Part shown: piece after piece, positions 44,582 to 53,051 of the stretch
Numbering within the stretch: position 1 is the stretch's first letter
How the letters are laid out: each line of letters begins with the position of its first letter
NCBI RefSeq assembly: GCF_019801605.1
Contig: NZ_JAHVIT010000003.1
Location: 248,001 to 312,000, forward strand
Origin: Maritimibacter alkaliphilus
Lineage (GTDB): Bacteria; Pseudomonadota; Alphaproteobacteria; Rhodobacterales; Rhodobacteraceae
Length of the DNA stretch: 64,000 nt
Reading direction: 5' to 3'
Translations under genes and position numbers: made by a program
Notes under the pieces: generated by a model
Seen by the model: the letters and a program-made list of their open reading frames with translations, nothing else
What the model was told of the DNA's origin: nothing
Databases searched by the model: none

Positions 44582-45607
44582 TCATGGCAGGACGGCCGTC
44601 TCCGAGATCAGCCCCTCGGCCCGCAGATCGGACCAGAGCGCGGCGGGCGGCACGGCATCCAGCGCGGCGATGTTGCGGGTCACCTCCTGCGGATGCACGG
44701 CGCCCAGCACCACGCTCGCCACCGCCTGATGGCCGAGGGCGAAGTGCAGCGCCGCCACCGGCAGCGGCGTGCCGTGGGCCGCGCAGACGGCCTCGATCCG
44801 CGCCACCTGCGCCATGATCTCCTCCGGCGCCGGGTCGTAGTTGTAGCGTGCGCCCTCCACCGCCCCGGTGGCGAGGATGCCGGAGTTGAAGACCCCGCCC
44901 AGGATCACGCCCACGCCCTGCGCCGCCGCCAGCGGCAGCAACGTCGCGGCAGCGGGCTGTTCCAGCAGCGAATAGCGCCCCGCCAGCAGCAGCACGTCGA
45001 AATCGCCCGCTCGCAGGAACCGCTCTGCAAAGACGTGATCATCCAGCCCCAGCCCGATCGCGCCCACCACGCCCTCGGCCTTCAGCCGCTCCAGCGCGGG
45101 CACCGCACCTTGCATGGCCTCGGCAAAACGCGCCTCGGCGCCCTCGACCCCGTGGGTCCAGTCGTCGACATCGTGGATCAGCGCGAGATCCAGCCGGTCC
45201 GTCCCCAGCCGCAGCAGCGATTGCTCCACCGCGCGCAGGGTGCCGTCGTGGCTGTAGTCGAAGACGGCCCGGTGCGGCAGACCGCCGGTGAAGCCCCGCG
45301 CAGGCCCCGCCCCGCGTTGCGGCACCATGTAGCGCCCGACCTTGGAGGACAGCACGATCCGCCCCCGGTCCATCCCGCGCAGGGCGGTGCCCAGCCGGTG
45401 CTCTGCCAGCCCGTTGCCATAGTGCGGCGCCACGTCGAAGAGCGTGACGCCCGCCGCATGGGCGGCCGCCACCGTGTCGAGACACTGGCGCTCGTCCAGA
45501 CGGTCGAAGAAATCCCCCAGCGGCGCACAGCCGAAGCCGATCCGTGAGACCGTCAGCCCCGTCCGCCCAAGCGGCGCGGAGGGCAGCCCTGCGACCGGCG
45601 CGCTCAT
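44582..45607 (-). CDS. Aldo/keto reductase (D-threo-aldose 1-dehydrogenase / pyridoxal 4-dehydrogenase-like)
   Basis: NAD(P)-dependent TIM-barrel oxidoreductase of 341 residues. The AKR tetrad is visible: D and Y in LFDVAPHYGNGLAE, K in IVLSSKVGRYM, H in LDLALIHDVDDW. The GFGCAPLGDFFD start, the GFTGGLPHRAVFDYSHDGTLRAVEQSL stretch and ILGGVFNSGILATG mark the L-fucose/threo-aldose/pyridoxal dehydrogenase branch. Last gene of a leftward operon after an ABC binding protein and an old yellow enzyme, so it probably oxidises or reduces an aldehyde/hemiacetal intermediate of that pathway. Confidence 0.87.
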   Translation of the reverse strand: MSAPVAGLPSAPLGRTGLTVSRIGFGCAPLGDFFDRLDERQCLDTVAAAHAAGVTLFDVAPHYGNGLAEHRLGTALRGMDRGRIVLSSKVGRYMVPQRGAGPARGFTGGLPHRAVFDYSHDGTLRAVEQSLLRLGTDRLDLALIHDVDDWTHGVEGAEARFAEAMQGAVPALERLKAEGVVGAIGLGLDDHVFAERFLRAGDFDVLLLAGRYSLLEQPAAATLLPLAAAQGVGVILGGVFNSGILATGAVEGARYNYDPAPEEIMAQVARIEAVCAAHGTPLPVAALHFALGHQAVASVVLGAVHPQEVTRNIAALDAVPPAALWSDLRAEGLISETAVLP

Positions 45608-45701
45608 CCCCTGCCCCCGATCGAAACACTCCCGTTCGAAACACCGGGGACCAGCGCCCGGCAGAGCGTCACCGCCCCCATCCCTCCGAGGGGCCGCGGG
45701 A

Positions 45702-46817
45702 TCATGCCCGGGGCCGGAACTGCAGGTAGAAGGCGTAGCGTTGCGGCAGGACGAAATCCGGCTTCTCGATGTCCAGCGCCAGCGCCGCGCGGTGGGCGAA
45801 GTTGCTGTCCGCAAGCATCTCCTTGCCCAGCGCACAGAGGTCCGCCCGCCCCTGCGCCACGATCTCCTCGGCCTGCGCGGGATCGGTGATCCCGCCCACG
45901 GCCATGGTCGCGATGCCCGCCTCGGCGCGGATGCGTTCGGCAAAGCCCACCTGGAAGCCAGGGCCTTCCTTGATCTGGCCGGGATTGGTGCGCAGCAGCA
46001 CGCCCCCGCCGGAGCAATCCATCAGGTCGACGCCCACGGCCTTCAGCCGCCTGGCCAGTTCGACGGTATCCTCCAGCTGGATGCCCTCGTCCCCCAGCCG
46101 GTCGATGCAGGAGGCCCGGTAGAAGAGCGGCATCTCCTCCGGCAGCACCGCGCGCACGGCGGCGGCGATCTCCAGCGGCAGGCGCATCCGGTTCTCCGCG
46201 CTGCCGCCATAGGCGTCGTCGCGCGTGTTCGAGACCGGCGAGATGAAGGAGTGGATCAGGTAGCCATGGGCGCCGTGCAGTTCCACGAAGTCGAAGCCCG
46301 CCGCCACGGCGCGTTTCGCGGCCTCGGCGAAGGCGGTGACGATGCCGGCGATCTCCTCGACCGTCAGCGCATGGGGCGCGGGGCGTTCGCCGTCGTAGGA
46401 GATGGCCGAAGGTGCCTCGCAGGTCCAGCCCTGCGGATCGCCCTCGGGCAGGCCCCGCCCGCCGTCCCACGGCGTCGCGGACGAGCCCTTGCGCCCGGCG
46501 TGGCCCAGTTGCAGCCCGATGGCCGCGCCCTGCCGCTTGAAGCTCTCCACGATCTTCGACAGGCCGCCCACATGCTCATCGGACCAGATGCCCAGACAGC
46601 CGGGCGTGATCCGCCCCTGCGGCAGCACCCCGGTGCTTTCCACGACGCAGCCGCCCACCCCGCCGAGGGCGAGGCGCGCATAGTGCTCGAAGTGCCAGTC
46701 CGTCGCGTGGCCGTCCACGGCCGCGTATTGGCACATGGGCGAAACGACGATGCGGTTCTTGAAGGTCACGCCCCGCGTGGTGAAGGGCGTGAAGAGGGCA
46801 GAGGATGTATCAGTCAT
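45702..46817 (-). CDS. NADH:flavin oxidoreductase / old yellow enzyme family (YqjM-like)
   Basis: FMN-dependent ene-reductase of 371 residues. C29 in VVSPMCQYAA is the redox-tuning cysteine of the YqjM/thermophilic-like OYE class. LQLGHAGRKGS and FVELHGAHGYLIHSFISPVSNTRDDAYGGS contain FMN and substrate-binding residues (the HGAH pair). It reduces activated C=C or nitro groups with NAD(P)H. Twelve bases separate it from the binding-protein gene, so importer and enzyme are co-transcribed. Confidence 0.9.
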   Translation of the reverse strand: MTDTSSALFTPFTTRGVTFKNRIVVSPMCQYAAVDGHATDWHFEHYARLALGGVGGCVVESTGVLPQGRITPGCLGIWSDEHVGGLSKIVESFKRQGAAIGLQLGHAGRKGSSATPWDGGRGLPEGDPQGWTCEAPSAISYDGERPAPHALTVEEIAGIVTAFAEAAKRAVAAGFDFVELHGAHGYLIHSFISPVSNTRDDAYGGSAENRMRLPLEIAAAVRAVLPEEMPLFYRASCIDRLGDEGIQLEDTVELARRLKAVGVDLMDCSGGGVLLRTNPGQIKEGPGFQVGFAERIRAEAGIATMAVGGITDPAQAEEIVAQGRADLCALGKEMLADSNFAHRAALALDIEKPDFVLPQRYAFYLQFRPRA

Positions 46818-46829
46818 GCAGATCTGTTA

Positions 46830-47819
46830 TCAGATCTCGTCCAGCAGGGAAGGATCGAACATGTCCCGGGGCGCCTCGATTCCGATCTTCGCCAGCGAGG
46901 CGATGGAGGCGTCTATCCAGGCATCATCCATGGAGAAGACACCGCCCGGGTGATCCATCAGCGGGATCTGGATGTTGGCGTGGAACTTGGTCGCCTCGGG
47001 GGTATAGCCGTTGCCCTTGTACCAGGTCTCCTCGAACATCTTGCCGTATTTCTCGGGATCGGCGAATTCGTCCTCCCAGCCCTTCCGGCTGGCGCGCAGG
47101 AAGCCCACCACCTTCTCGCGGTTTTCGGCGAGGTACTCCTCGTTCACGGTGACGAGGTCCTGCCCGAAGGCCATGCCCGCGTCGGAGAAGAGGATGAAGG
47201 TGGTCTTCTTGCCCGAGGTCTGCTCGACGATGAAGGGCAGCGAGGTCATGAAGTCGATGACCGCATCCACCTGCCCCGTGGCCAGCGGCGTGGGGTCGAA
47301 GGTGTAGGGCACGATGGTGACGTCGCTCTTGGCCACGCCGTTCAGCTCCAGCAGCACCTCGAAGGGGCCTGCGTTCAGCGGCGGGCAGGCGACGGTCTTG
47401 CCGACGAGGTCCTGCACCGTCTTGATGCCGGTCTCCTCGAGGCTGATGATGCTGTCCGGGCTCTTCTGGAACTGCGCACCCACGACCTTGAACCTGGCGC
47501 CCTTGTTGACGATCGCCTCAGCGCATTCGATGGTCGAGGTCAGGGCGATATCCGCCTTGCCGGTCAGCAGCGAGGCCTGCGGGATCACGTCGGGCCCGCC
47601 GGGCAGGTAATTGATCTCGAGCCCTTCCTCCGCGTAGTAGCCCTCCTGCATGGCGATGTAATAGCCGCTGAACTCCGGGTCGTTGATCCAGATCGACTGG
47701 AACGAGACCTCGGTCAGGTCGGCGGCACGGGCCGGGCGGATCAGCCCGCCATAGGGCGCGGCCGCAAGGCCGGCGAGCGCGGTGCGCGTGAAGGCGCGGC
47801 GGGACATCATGGATTTCAT
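46830..47819 (-). CDS. ABC transporter substrate-binding protein, NMT1/THI5-like
   Basis: Periplasmic binding protein of 329 residues in the SsuA/TauA/ThiY superfamily. The N-terminus MSRRAFTRTALAGLAAAP carries a twin-arginine motif (SRRAFT), so export by Tat is likely, with cleavage after ARA. Mature landmarks are WINDPEFSGYYIAMQEGYYAEEGLEINYLPGGPDV and LTGKADIALTSTIECAEAI. First gene of a leftward operon with the ene-reductase and aldo/keto reductase. The permease lies divergently and the ATPase in a third unit, so this importer is split. Ligand class (pyrimidine, sulfonate or other small organic) unknown. Confidence 0.9.
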   Translation of the reverse strand: MKSMMSRRAFTRTALAGLAAAPYGGLIRPARAADLTEVSFQSIWINDPEFSGYYIAMQEGYYAEEGLEINYLPGGPDVIPQASLLTGKADIALTSTIECAEAIVNKGARFKVVGAQFQKSPDSIISLEETGIKTVQDLVGKTVACPPLNAGPFEVLLELNGVAKSDVTIVPYTFDPTPLATGQVDAVIDFMTSLPFIVEQTSGKKTTFILFSDAGMAFGQDLVTVNEEYLAENREKVVGFLRASRKGWEDEFADPEKYGKMFEETWYKGNGYTPEATKFHANIQIPLMDHPGGVFSMDDAWIDASIASLAKIGIEAPRDMFDPSLLDEI

Positions 47820-48396
47820 CGGGTCTCTCCCTGTGACGGATGGCGCCGTGCTCTCCCGGTTCCGACCGGTGGCCTGCGCATTCTCCGGGCTGATTAGGAA
47901 AGCCGCCGGGGGCCAAGTCAACAAAACCGCGAGACGCGGGACAGGGGCCGCCCCGGGTGGTTCGGGCCCGCCCTATGCGCGATCCCGTCCTCCCGAAACA
48001 ACGGGCGCGGGCGGCAAGCCGGTGCGCCTCGGACAACGGGCGCCCCCGCGCAGATAGCCCGGGAGAATGCACACCAAAACTTTGATTTATATAACTTTTT
48101 TAAAAAACCACTCAACGCGCCTCCCCACCCCCACCGTCCCGGGCGCGCGCAGCGGCCCTCCTTCCGCAGGCAATCGCCGTTTTCCGGCCCGCGCTGCCCG
48201 GTCCCCACGCGCCCGCCAAACCCACGCACGGACAGGCATATTTTTGCGCCACGCCGGACCAGTGCCCCAACTGGCGTCTGATCAAGCAACAGGCTTCACT
48301 TTTCCCATGCGCGGCCAGCCTGCCTTCCCTCGCCCCGATTGCCCTGCACTGCGGGCGATGGCAGGCTGGCCCCGCGTCTCAGGCAAAGGACGATCC
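47820..48396. other. 577-base divergent intergenic region with AT-rich island
   Basis: Separates the leftward binding-protein operon from the rightward permease. An AT-rich island at 48075-48110 holds TTTATATAAC and the 12-bp palindrome TTTTTTAAAAAA (48096-48107). Read leftward, TTGAGT, 16 bases, TATATA resembles a sigma-70 promoter with a leader of about 250 bases. A second weak leftward candidate is TTGACT (47921-47916) near TAATCA (47896-47891). I checked the leader for a TPP riboswitch because of the NMT1 family and found none. A good AAAGGA site precedes 48397. Confidence 0.45.
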
Positions 48397-49932
48397 ATGA
48401 CTCCCAGCAGCGACCGGCAGGCCCCGCTCCGCATCCTGATCGGGACGCTCGCGCTCTTCGCGCTGTGGGAATACGTCGGCCATACGACCGAGTGGGGCCG
48501 CTTCATCCTGCCGCCGCCGGACCGCATTCTTGCGCAGTTCTGGACGGACCGGGAGCTATACTGGCTCCACGGTCTAAGCACCCTGCGCTCCGCCGGGCTG
48601 GGGTTCCTGATCGGGACCGCCGCTGCCCTGTTGGCGGCCTTCGTCTTCTGCCTCTCCCCCGCGCTGGAGCTGGCGTTCCGGGGCCTCAACATCGCGATCT
48701 TCGCCATGCCCGCCATCGTCATCGGCCCGCTGCTGGTGATCTTCTTTCAGGGCAACTGGCCGCAGATCATCCTTGCCGCGCTGATGGTCTATTTCCCCGC
48801 CATGTCGACCTGCCTGCTGGGGCTGAAGGAGGTGGACCCGCGGCTGGCCGACCTTGTCGCCGTCTATGGCGGGGGGCCGGGCAAGCTGATGCGCCACGTA
48901 CGGCTGCGCGGGGCCCTGCCCTCGCTGCTGGCCGGGTTGCGGGTGGCCGCCCCCCTCGCCGTGCTGGGGGCGGTGCTGGGGGAGTTCGGCTCCGGCGCCC
49001 GCTGGGGCTTCGGCACCTTCCTCCTTGCCGCCCTGCCGCAGGGCATTCCCGCGCGGCTCTGGGGTATCGGCATCGCCACCTCGCTGATCGCGCTTGCAGG
49101 CTTCGTGGCCTTCCTTCTGCCCGCGCGGCGGCTGGCGTCCTCGACCTCCGCCGTCACCATGGCCGCCGCCCGCCCCACCTTGCCCAGCCCCGGCGACCGC
49201 TGGCGGGTCTGGACGCTGGCGCTCGTGGCCGCCGTCCTGCCCTTCGCGCTCTGGTCCCTCGGGTTGTGGCTCACGGGGATCAACCCGATCGTCGCACCCG
49301 GCCCGCTGCGCACGCTGGACTTCGTGCTCGACGGCGGCTGGCGCGATCTCTTCGCTGCCCTCGGCCAGACCCTGCCCATGGCCGGGCTGGGACTGCTGGC
49401 GGGGCTGGCGTTCGCCTTTGTCCTCGCGGCGCTCTCGATCCTCGCGCCGACGCTGGCGCGGGCGCTGCTGCCGGTGGCGATGGTGTTGCAGAACATGCCG
49501 CTGGTGGCGCTCGTCCCCTTCGTGGTGCTGATGTTCGGGCGCGGGGTCACGGCCTCGGTCTTCATGGCGGTGCTGGTCGTCTTCTTTCCGGCCTACGTGC
49601 TGCTGAACCAAGGCTTCTCGACCATTCCGCGGGCGGCCAATGACCTCGTGCAGGTCTATGGCGGCGGGAGGATGAAGCAGCTGGTGCATGTCGCCATTCC
49701 CTATTCGATCAGCTATCTCTTTGCCGCCGCCCGGCTGGTGGCGCCGCAGGCGCTGCTGGGGGTCATGGTGGCGGAGTGGCTGTTGTCGGGGATCGGCTTG
49801 GGGAACCTTCTGAACATGGCGCGCGCACGGCTGGACTACGAGATGGTCTGGGCCGGTGCGGTGGTCTCGATCGTGATCTCGGTCGCGGTCTACGAGATCG
49901 TGGGCGCGCTGGAACGCCGGGTGCGCGTGTGA
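48397..49932 (+). CDS. ABC transporter permease with two fused membrane domains (SsuC/TauC-like)
   Basis: Single chain of 511 residues that contains two complete permease domains. Domain 1 (about 1-245): helix at 12-28, core LRSAGLGFLIGTAAALLAAFVFCLS, coupling loop DPRLADLVAVYGGGPGKLMRHVRLRGALPSLLAGLRVA. Domain 2 (about 265-511): LGQTLPMAGLGLLAGLAFAFVLAAL, coupling loop IPRAANDLVQVYGGGRMKQLVHVAIPYSISYLFAAARL. Relatives are normally about 260-residue homodimers, so this is a fused pseudo-dimer. It overlaps the next gene by 4 bases. Partner of the NMT1-type binding protein and of the ATPase at 50717-51580. Confidence 0.9.
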   Translation: MTPSSDRQAPLRILIGTLALFALWEYVGHTTEWGRFILPPPDRILAQFWTDRELYWLHGLSTLRSAGLGFLIGTAAALLAAFVFCLSPALELAFRGLNIAIFAMPAIVIGPLLVIFFQGNWPQIILAALMVYFPAMSTCLLGLKEVDPRLADLVAVYGGGPGKLMRHVRLRGALPSLLAGLRVAAPLAVLGAVLGEFGSGARWGFGTFLLAALPQGIPARLWGIGIATSLIALAGFVAFLLPARRLASSTSAVTMAAARPTLPSPGDRWRVWTLALVAAVLPFALWSLGLWLTGINPIVAPGPLRTLDFVLDGGWRDLFAALGQTLPMAGLGLLAGLAFAFVLAALSILAPTLARALLPVAMVLQNMPLVALVPFVVLMFGRGVTASVFMAVLVVFFPAYVLLNQGFSTIPRAANDLVQVYGGGRMKQLVHVAIPYSISYLFAAARLVAPQALLGVMVAEWLLSGIGLGNLLNMARARLDYEMVWAGAVVSIVISVAVYEIVGALERRVRV

Positions 49933-50366
49933 TCGGCGCCCGGCTGCATCACGCCTCGCTCAGCGTGGCGGCGCTGGACCCGGCGGTGGCCTTCTTCGAG
50001 ACGGTCTTCGGCTACGCCGTCGAGGTCCGCGAGGACGGCATGACCGACATCGCCGCGATGGCGGGCGAGGCCGGGCTGAGCTGCGATTTCGTCCAGATGC
50101 GCGGGCCCGCGGGCGGCGTGGTGCTGGAACTGATCTGCTTTCACCGCGCGGGCGGGGCGATGGCCGCCGATGCCGCGCCATGGCGGCCGGGTGCGGGGCA
50201 TGTGGCCTTCCACGTGGCGGATTTCGATGCGGCCTTGTCGGAATGCACGGGGGCCGGGGCCGAGGTCATCGGCGCGCCAATCGACTGGCCCGGCGGCCGC
50301 GCGGCCTATTTGAAGGTGCCGGGCGGGGCCTTCATCGAGATCGAGTGGTTGAAGGGCCAGGCCTGA
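49929..50366 (+). CDS. VOC family protein (glyoxalase/dioxygenase superfamily)
   Basis: Metalloprotein fold of 145 residues with two beta-alpha-beta-beta-beta repeats. LHHASLSVAALDPAVAFFETVFGYAVE opens the first; GHVAFHVADFDAALSECTGAG opens the second; GGAFIEIEWLK ends it. Candidate metal ligands are H7/H8, E (VLELICF), H (AGHVAFHV) and E (FIEIEW). The GTG start overlaps the permease stop (GTGA). Coupling to a transporter gene suggests a role in the same pathway, either as lyase, isomerase or epimerase, but the reaction cannot be named. Confidence 0.82.
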   Translation: MIGARLHHASLSVAALDPAVAFFETVFGYAVEVREDGMTDIAAMAGEAGLSCDFVQMRGPAGGVVLELICFHRAGGAMAADAAPWRPGAGHVAFHVADFDAALSECTGAGAEVIGAPIDWPGGRAAYLKVPGGAFIEIEWLKGQA

Positions 50367-50716
50367 CGCGGGACAGCCGCCCCCTCCGGCAAAGTGCAGC
50401 AAAGTCCCCTCTGCCCCCCAAGCCCCACGCTCTCCGCCCATCACCGACCGGACGTCCTGCGTCCGGGCCGCGCCCGCCCTGCCCCAGGGGCGGGTGCGCT
50501 CTGCGCACCCGGGGCTGTCGCCCCCTACGGGCTCAAAGGCTCCCCCGGAGCCTTTGCGAGACGCCCTCCGACCCCAGTGCGGGCGCGGCCCTCGGGTTTC
50601 GCGGGAGCGCAGCACCTAGCCTCGCATGCACTGCAATGCCAGTTCAGATTGATCTACGGCCTAGGGGCGGCCCTATCTCTCGGGCTCGGCTTGGGTGCAG
50701 GCATAACCTGAGCCCC
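50367..50716. other. 350-base intergenic region with strong hairpins
   Basis: Lies between convergent genes (VOC protein and ATPase). Two notable stems: CGGGTGCGC / GCGCACCCG with loop TCT (about 50491-50511), and CAAAGGCTCC / GGAGCCTTTG with loop CCC (50534-50556). Neither has a T-run. The stretch 50450-50610 is extremely GC-rich and repetitive and resembles an extragenic palindromic (REP-like) element. No gene seen. Confidence 0.5.
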
Positions 50717-51580
50717 TCATTCCCCTGCCACCTCCGGGTGCAGCTTGTGCATCAGCGCCTCGCAGAGCGCGTGAAACTCCGGCGCGGCGAAAAGCTCCGG
50801 CCTGCGGGGCCGCGCGAAGGGCACCTTCACCACCTCCGCGATCCGGCCCGGCTTGGCGGCCATCACCACGATCTCGTCCGCGAGGAAGACCGCCTCGTCG
50901 ATCCCGTGGGTCACCAGCAGCGTCGTCGTCCGCTGCGCGGCCCAGATCCGCTGCAACTCGATGTTCATCGTCCGCCGCAGGATCTGGTCGAGCGCCCCGA
51001 AGGGCTCGTCTAGAAGCAGGACCGAGGGCTGCGTCACCAGCGCCCGCGCGATCGCCACCCGTTGCCGCATCCCGCCCGAGAGTTGCGACGGCAGCGCCTC
51101 CTCGTAGCCTTCGAGGCCGACAAGGGCGATCATCTCGCGGATGCGGGCGTCTTCGGGCTTCACCTTGCGGCCCAGCACCTGCAGCGGGAAGGCGACGTTG
51201 GCATAGACCGAGCGCCACGGCAGCAGGGCCGCGTCCTGAAACGCGATGCCAAGCCCGCCCTCGGCGCGGAAGACCTCGGGCTGCTTGCCCCGGATGCGCA
51301 GACCGCCGCCCGCGTCGGGCGTCTCCAGCCCCGCGATCATCCGCAACAGGGTAGACTTGCCGCATCCCGATGGCCCGATCAGCGCCACGAAGGAGCCGCG
51401 CGCGACCTTCAGGTTCACCGGCGCCACCGCCTGCAACGGACCCTGCGGCGTGGCGAAGGTCTTGCCCGCGTTCTCGATCACCAGATCGGCGGGCACGGCG
51501 TCAATGGGCCCGGCGTCATCGAGACGGCCCTCGCGGGGGCTGACCTCATCGGGCCCGTGGTCGGCTGGCGCCTTGGCCAA
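50717..51580 (-). CDS. ABC transporter ATP-binding protein (TauB/SsuB/ThiZ-like)
   Basis: ATPase of 287 residues. Walker [10 protein letters not shown] (69-77), Q-loop IAFQDAALLPWRSVYANV (typical of the nitrate/sulfonate/taurine group), signature LSGGMRQR (167-174), Walker B VLLLDEPFGALD, and H-loop LLVTHGIDEAVFLADE. About 30 extra residues, rich in D/P/A, precede the domain; a later start is possible. It begins 2 bases after the aldehyde dehydrogenase stop, so the ATPase is made with the transaminase and dehydrogenase, linking import to catabolism. Confidence 0.9.
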   Translation of the reverse strand: MAKAPADHGPDEVSPREGRLDDAGPIDAVPADLVIENAGKTFATPQGPLQAVAPVNLKVARGSFVALIGPSGCGKSTLLRMIAGLETPDAGGGLRIRGKQPEVFRAEGGLGIAFQDAALLPWRSVYANVAFPLQVLGRKVKPEDARIREMIALVGLEGYEEALPSQLSGGMRQRVAIARALVTQPSVLLLDEPFGALDQILRRTMNIELQRIWAAQRTTTLLVTHGIDEAVFLADEIVVMAAKPGRIAEVVKVPFARPRRPELFAAPEFHALCEALMHKLHPEVAGE

Positions 51581-51582
51581 GC

Positions 51583-53031
51583 TCAGCCCTCCACCGGGCG
51601 CGCACCCAGCACGGCCTTGACTTCGAGGAAATCGCGCATCCCGAATTCGCCCAGCTCGCGCCCGTTGCCGGACTGCTTGTAGCCGCCGAAGGGCGCGTTG
51701 AAATCGAAGGGCGGGTTGTTGAGGAAGATGCGCCCCGCCCGCAGCCGGTCGGCAAGCGCATTGGCCCGGCCCACGTCGCGGGAATAGATATAGCCCGCAA
51801 GGCCGTAGTCGCTGTCATTGGCGATCTCGACGGCCTCGTCCTCGTCCGCATAGGTCAGCACCGAGAGCACGGGGCCGAAGATCTCCTGCCGGGCGATCTC
51901 CATGTCGTTGGTGACATCCGCAAAGATCGTCGGCCGGACATAGAAGCCGCGGTTCAGCCCCTCGGGACGGCCCAAGCCCCCCAGCACGAGCGTCGCACCC
52001 GCGTCGGTCCCCTTGCCGATCATCGCCTGCACCCGGTCGTATTGCGCGACATTGCTGACCGGCCCCATGGTGGTCGTGGCCTCGGTCGGATCGCCGACGA
52101 CGACATTGGCGGCGCCGGCCACCAGCCGCGCCAGCATCTCGTCCTTCAGCGCCTCGGGCACCAGCATCCGGCTGGGGGCGATGCAGCTCTGACCCGAGTT
52201 GATGAAGATCCGCGCCAGCCCGTCCGTCACGGCCAGGTCGAGGTCCGCATCCGCCAGCACGATATTGGCGGATTTTCCGCCCAGCTCCTGATGCACCCGC
52301 TTGACCGTGGGGGCCGCGTCGATGGCCACCTGCACGCCCGCCCGGGTCGAGCCGGTGAAGGAGACCATGTCGATGCCCGGATGTTTCGAGATCGCGGAGC
52401 CCACGTCCGGCCCGGTGCCATTCACGAGGTTGAAGACCCCCGGCGGCACACCCGCCTCCTCCAGCACCTCGGCCAGCAGCAGGGCCGAGAGGGGCGAGAT
52501 CTCGGAGGGCTTCAGCACCACGGTACAGCCCGCCGCCAATGCCGGGGCGAGCTTGGTCACAATCTGGTTCAGAGGCCAGTTCCACGGCGTGATCAGCCCC
52601 ACGACGCCGATCGGCTCCAGCCGCAGGCGCGAGGTCTCGGCCATGCCCTGCCCCTCGGGGGCAAAGTCGAACCCGTCGAGGATATTCGCCGCCTCGCGGA
52701 AATAGGTGATCGAGGCGCCGGTCTGCATCCACATGGAGAGATCGCGGGGGGAGCCCATCTCCATGGTGACGAGGGCGGCCAGTTCCTCCTGCCGGGCCTC
52801 GAAGACATCGGCGATCCGGCGCAGCAGCATGGCGCGGCCCCGCTTGCAGGTGGCCGCGAAGGCCGGAAAGGCCCTTCGCGCGGCGGCGACGGCGCGGTCC
52901 ACGTCCTCTGGCGTGCCGGCGCCGACGCGGGCGACAACCTCCTCGGTGGCGGGGTTCACGACGGGGATGGACTGCGGGCCGGTTGGGGCAACCCACTGGC
53001 CGTCGATATAGAAGAGAGCTTTGTCGGGCAT
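51583..53031 (-). CDS. Aldehyde dehydrogenase family protein
   Basis: NAD(P)-dependent dehydrogenase of 482 residues. N151 in TPWNWPL, E249 in HQELGGKSANIV and the nucleophile C283 in NSGQSCIAPSR are all present. It resembles the betaine/aminobutyraldehyde/general aldehyde branch rather than CoA-acylating methylmalonate semialdehyde dehydrogenase. Twenty bases after the transaminase gene: a transaminase followed by an aldehyde dehydrogenase is the usual pair for converting an omega-amine to an acid. Confidence 0.92.
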   Translation of the reverse strand: MPDKALFYIDGQWVAPTGPQSIPVVNPATEEVVARVGAGTPEDVDRAVAAARRAFPAFAATCKRGRAMLLRRIADVFEARQEELAALVTMEMGSPRDLSMWMQTGASITYFREAANILDGFDFAPEGQGMAETSRLRLEPIGVVGLITPWNWPLNQIVTKLAPALAAGCTVVLKPSEISPLSALLLAEVLEEAGVPPGVFNLVNGTGPDVGSAISKHPGIDMVSFTGSTRAGVQVAIDAAPTVKRVHQELGGKSANIVLADADLDLAVTDGLARIFINSGQSCIAPSRMLVPEALKDEMLARLVAGAANVVVGDPTEATTTMGPVSNVAQYDRVQAMIGKGTDAGATLVLGGLGRPEGLNRGFYVRPTIFADVTNDMEIARQEIFGPVLSVLTYADEDEAVEIANDSDYGLAGYIYSRDVGRANALADRLRAGRIFLNNPPFDFNAPFGGYKQSGNGRELGEFGMRDFLEVKAVLGARPVEG

Positions 53032-53051
53032 TCGGGTCCGGTCTCGGAAGT

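Noticed and set aside
47820..48396. TPP riboswitch upstream of the NMT1/THI5-like binding protein
   Set aside because: I read the leader on the - strand and could not find the CTGAGA element or the CTGATCTGG-type conserved sequence.
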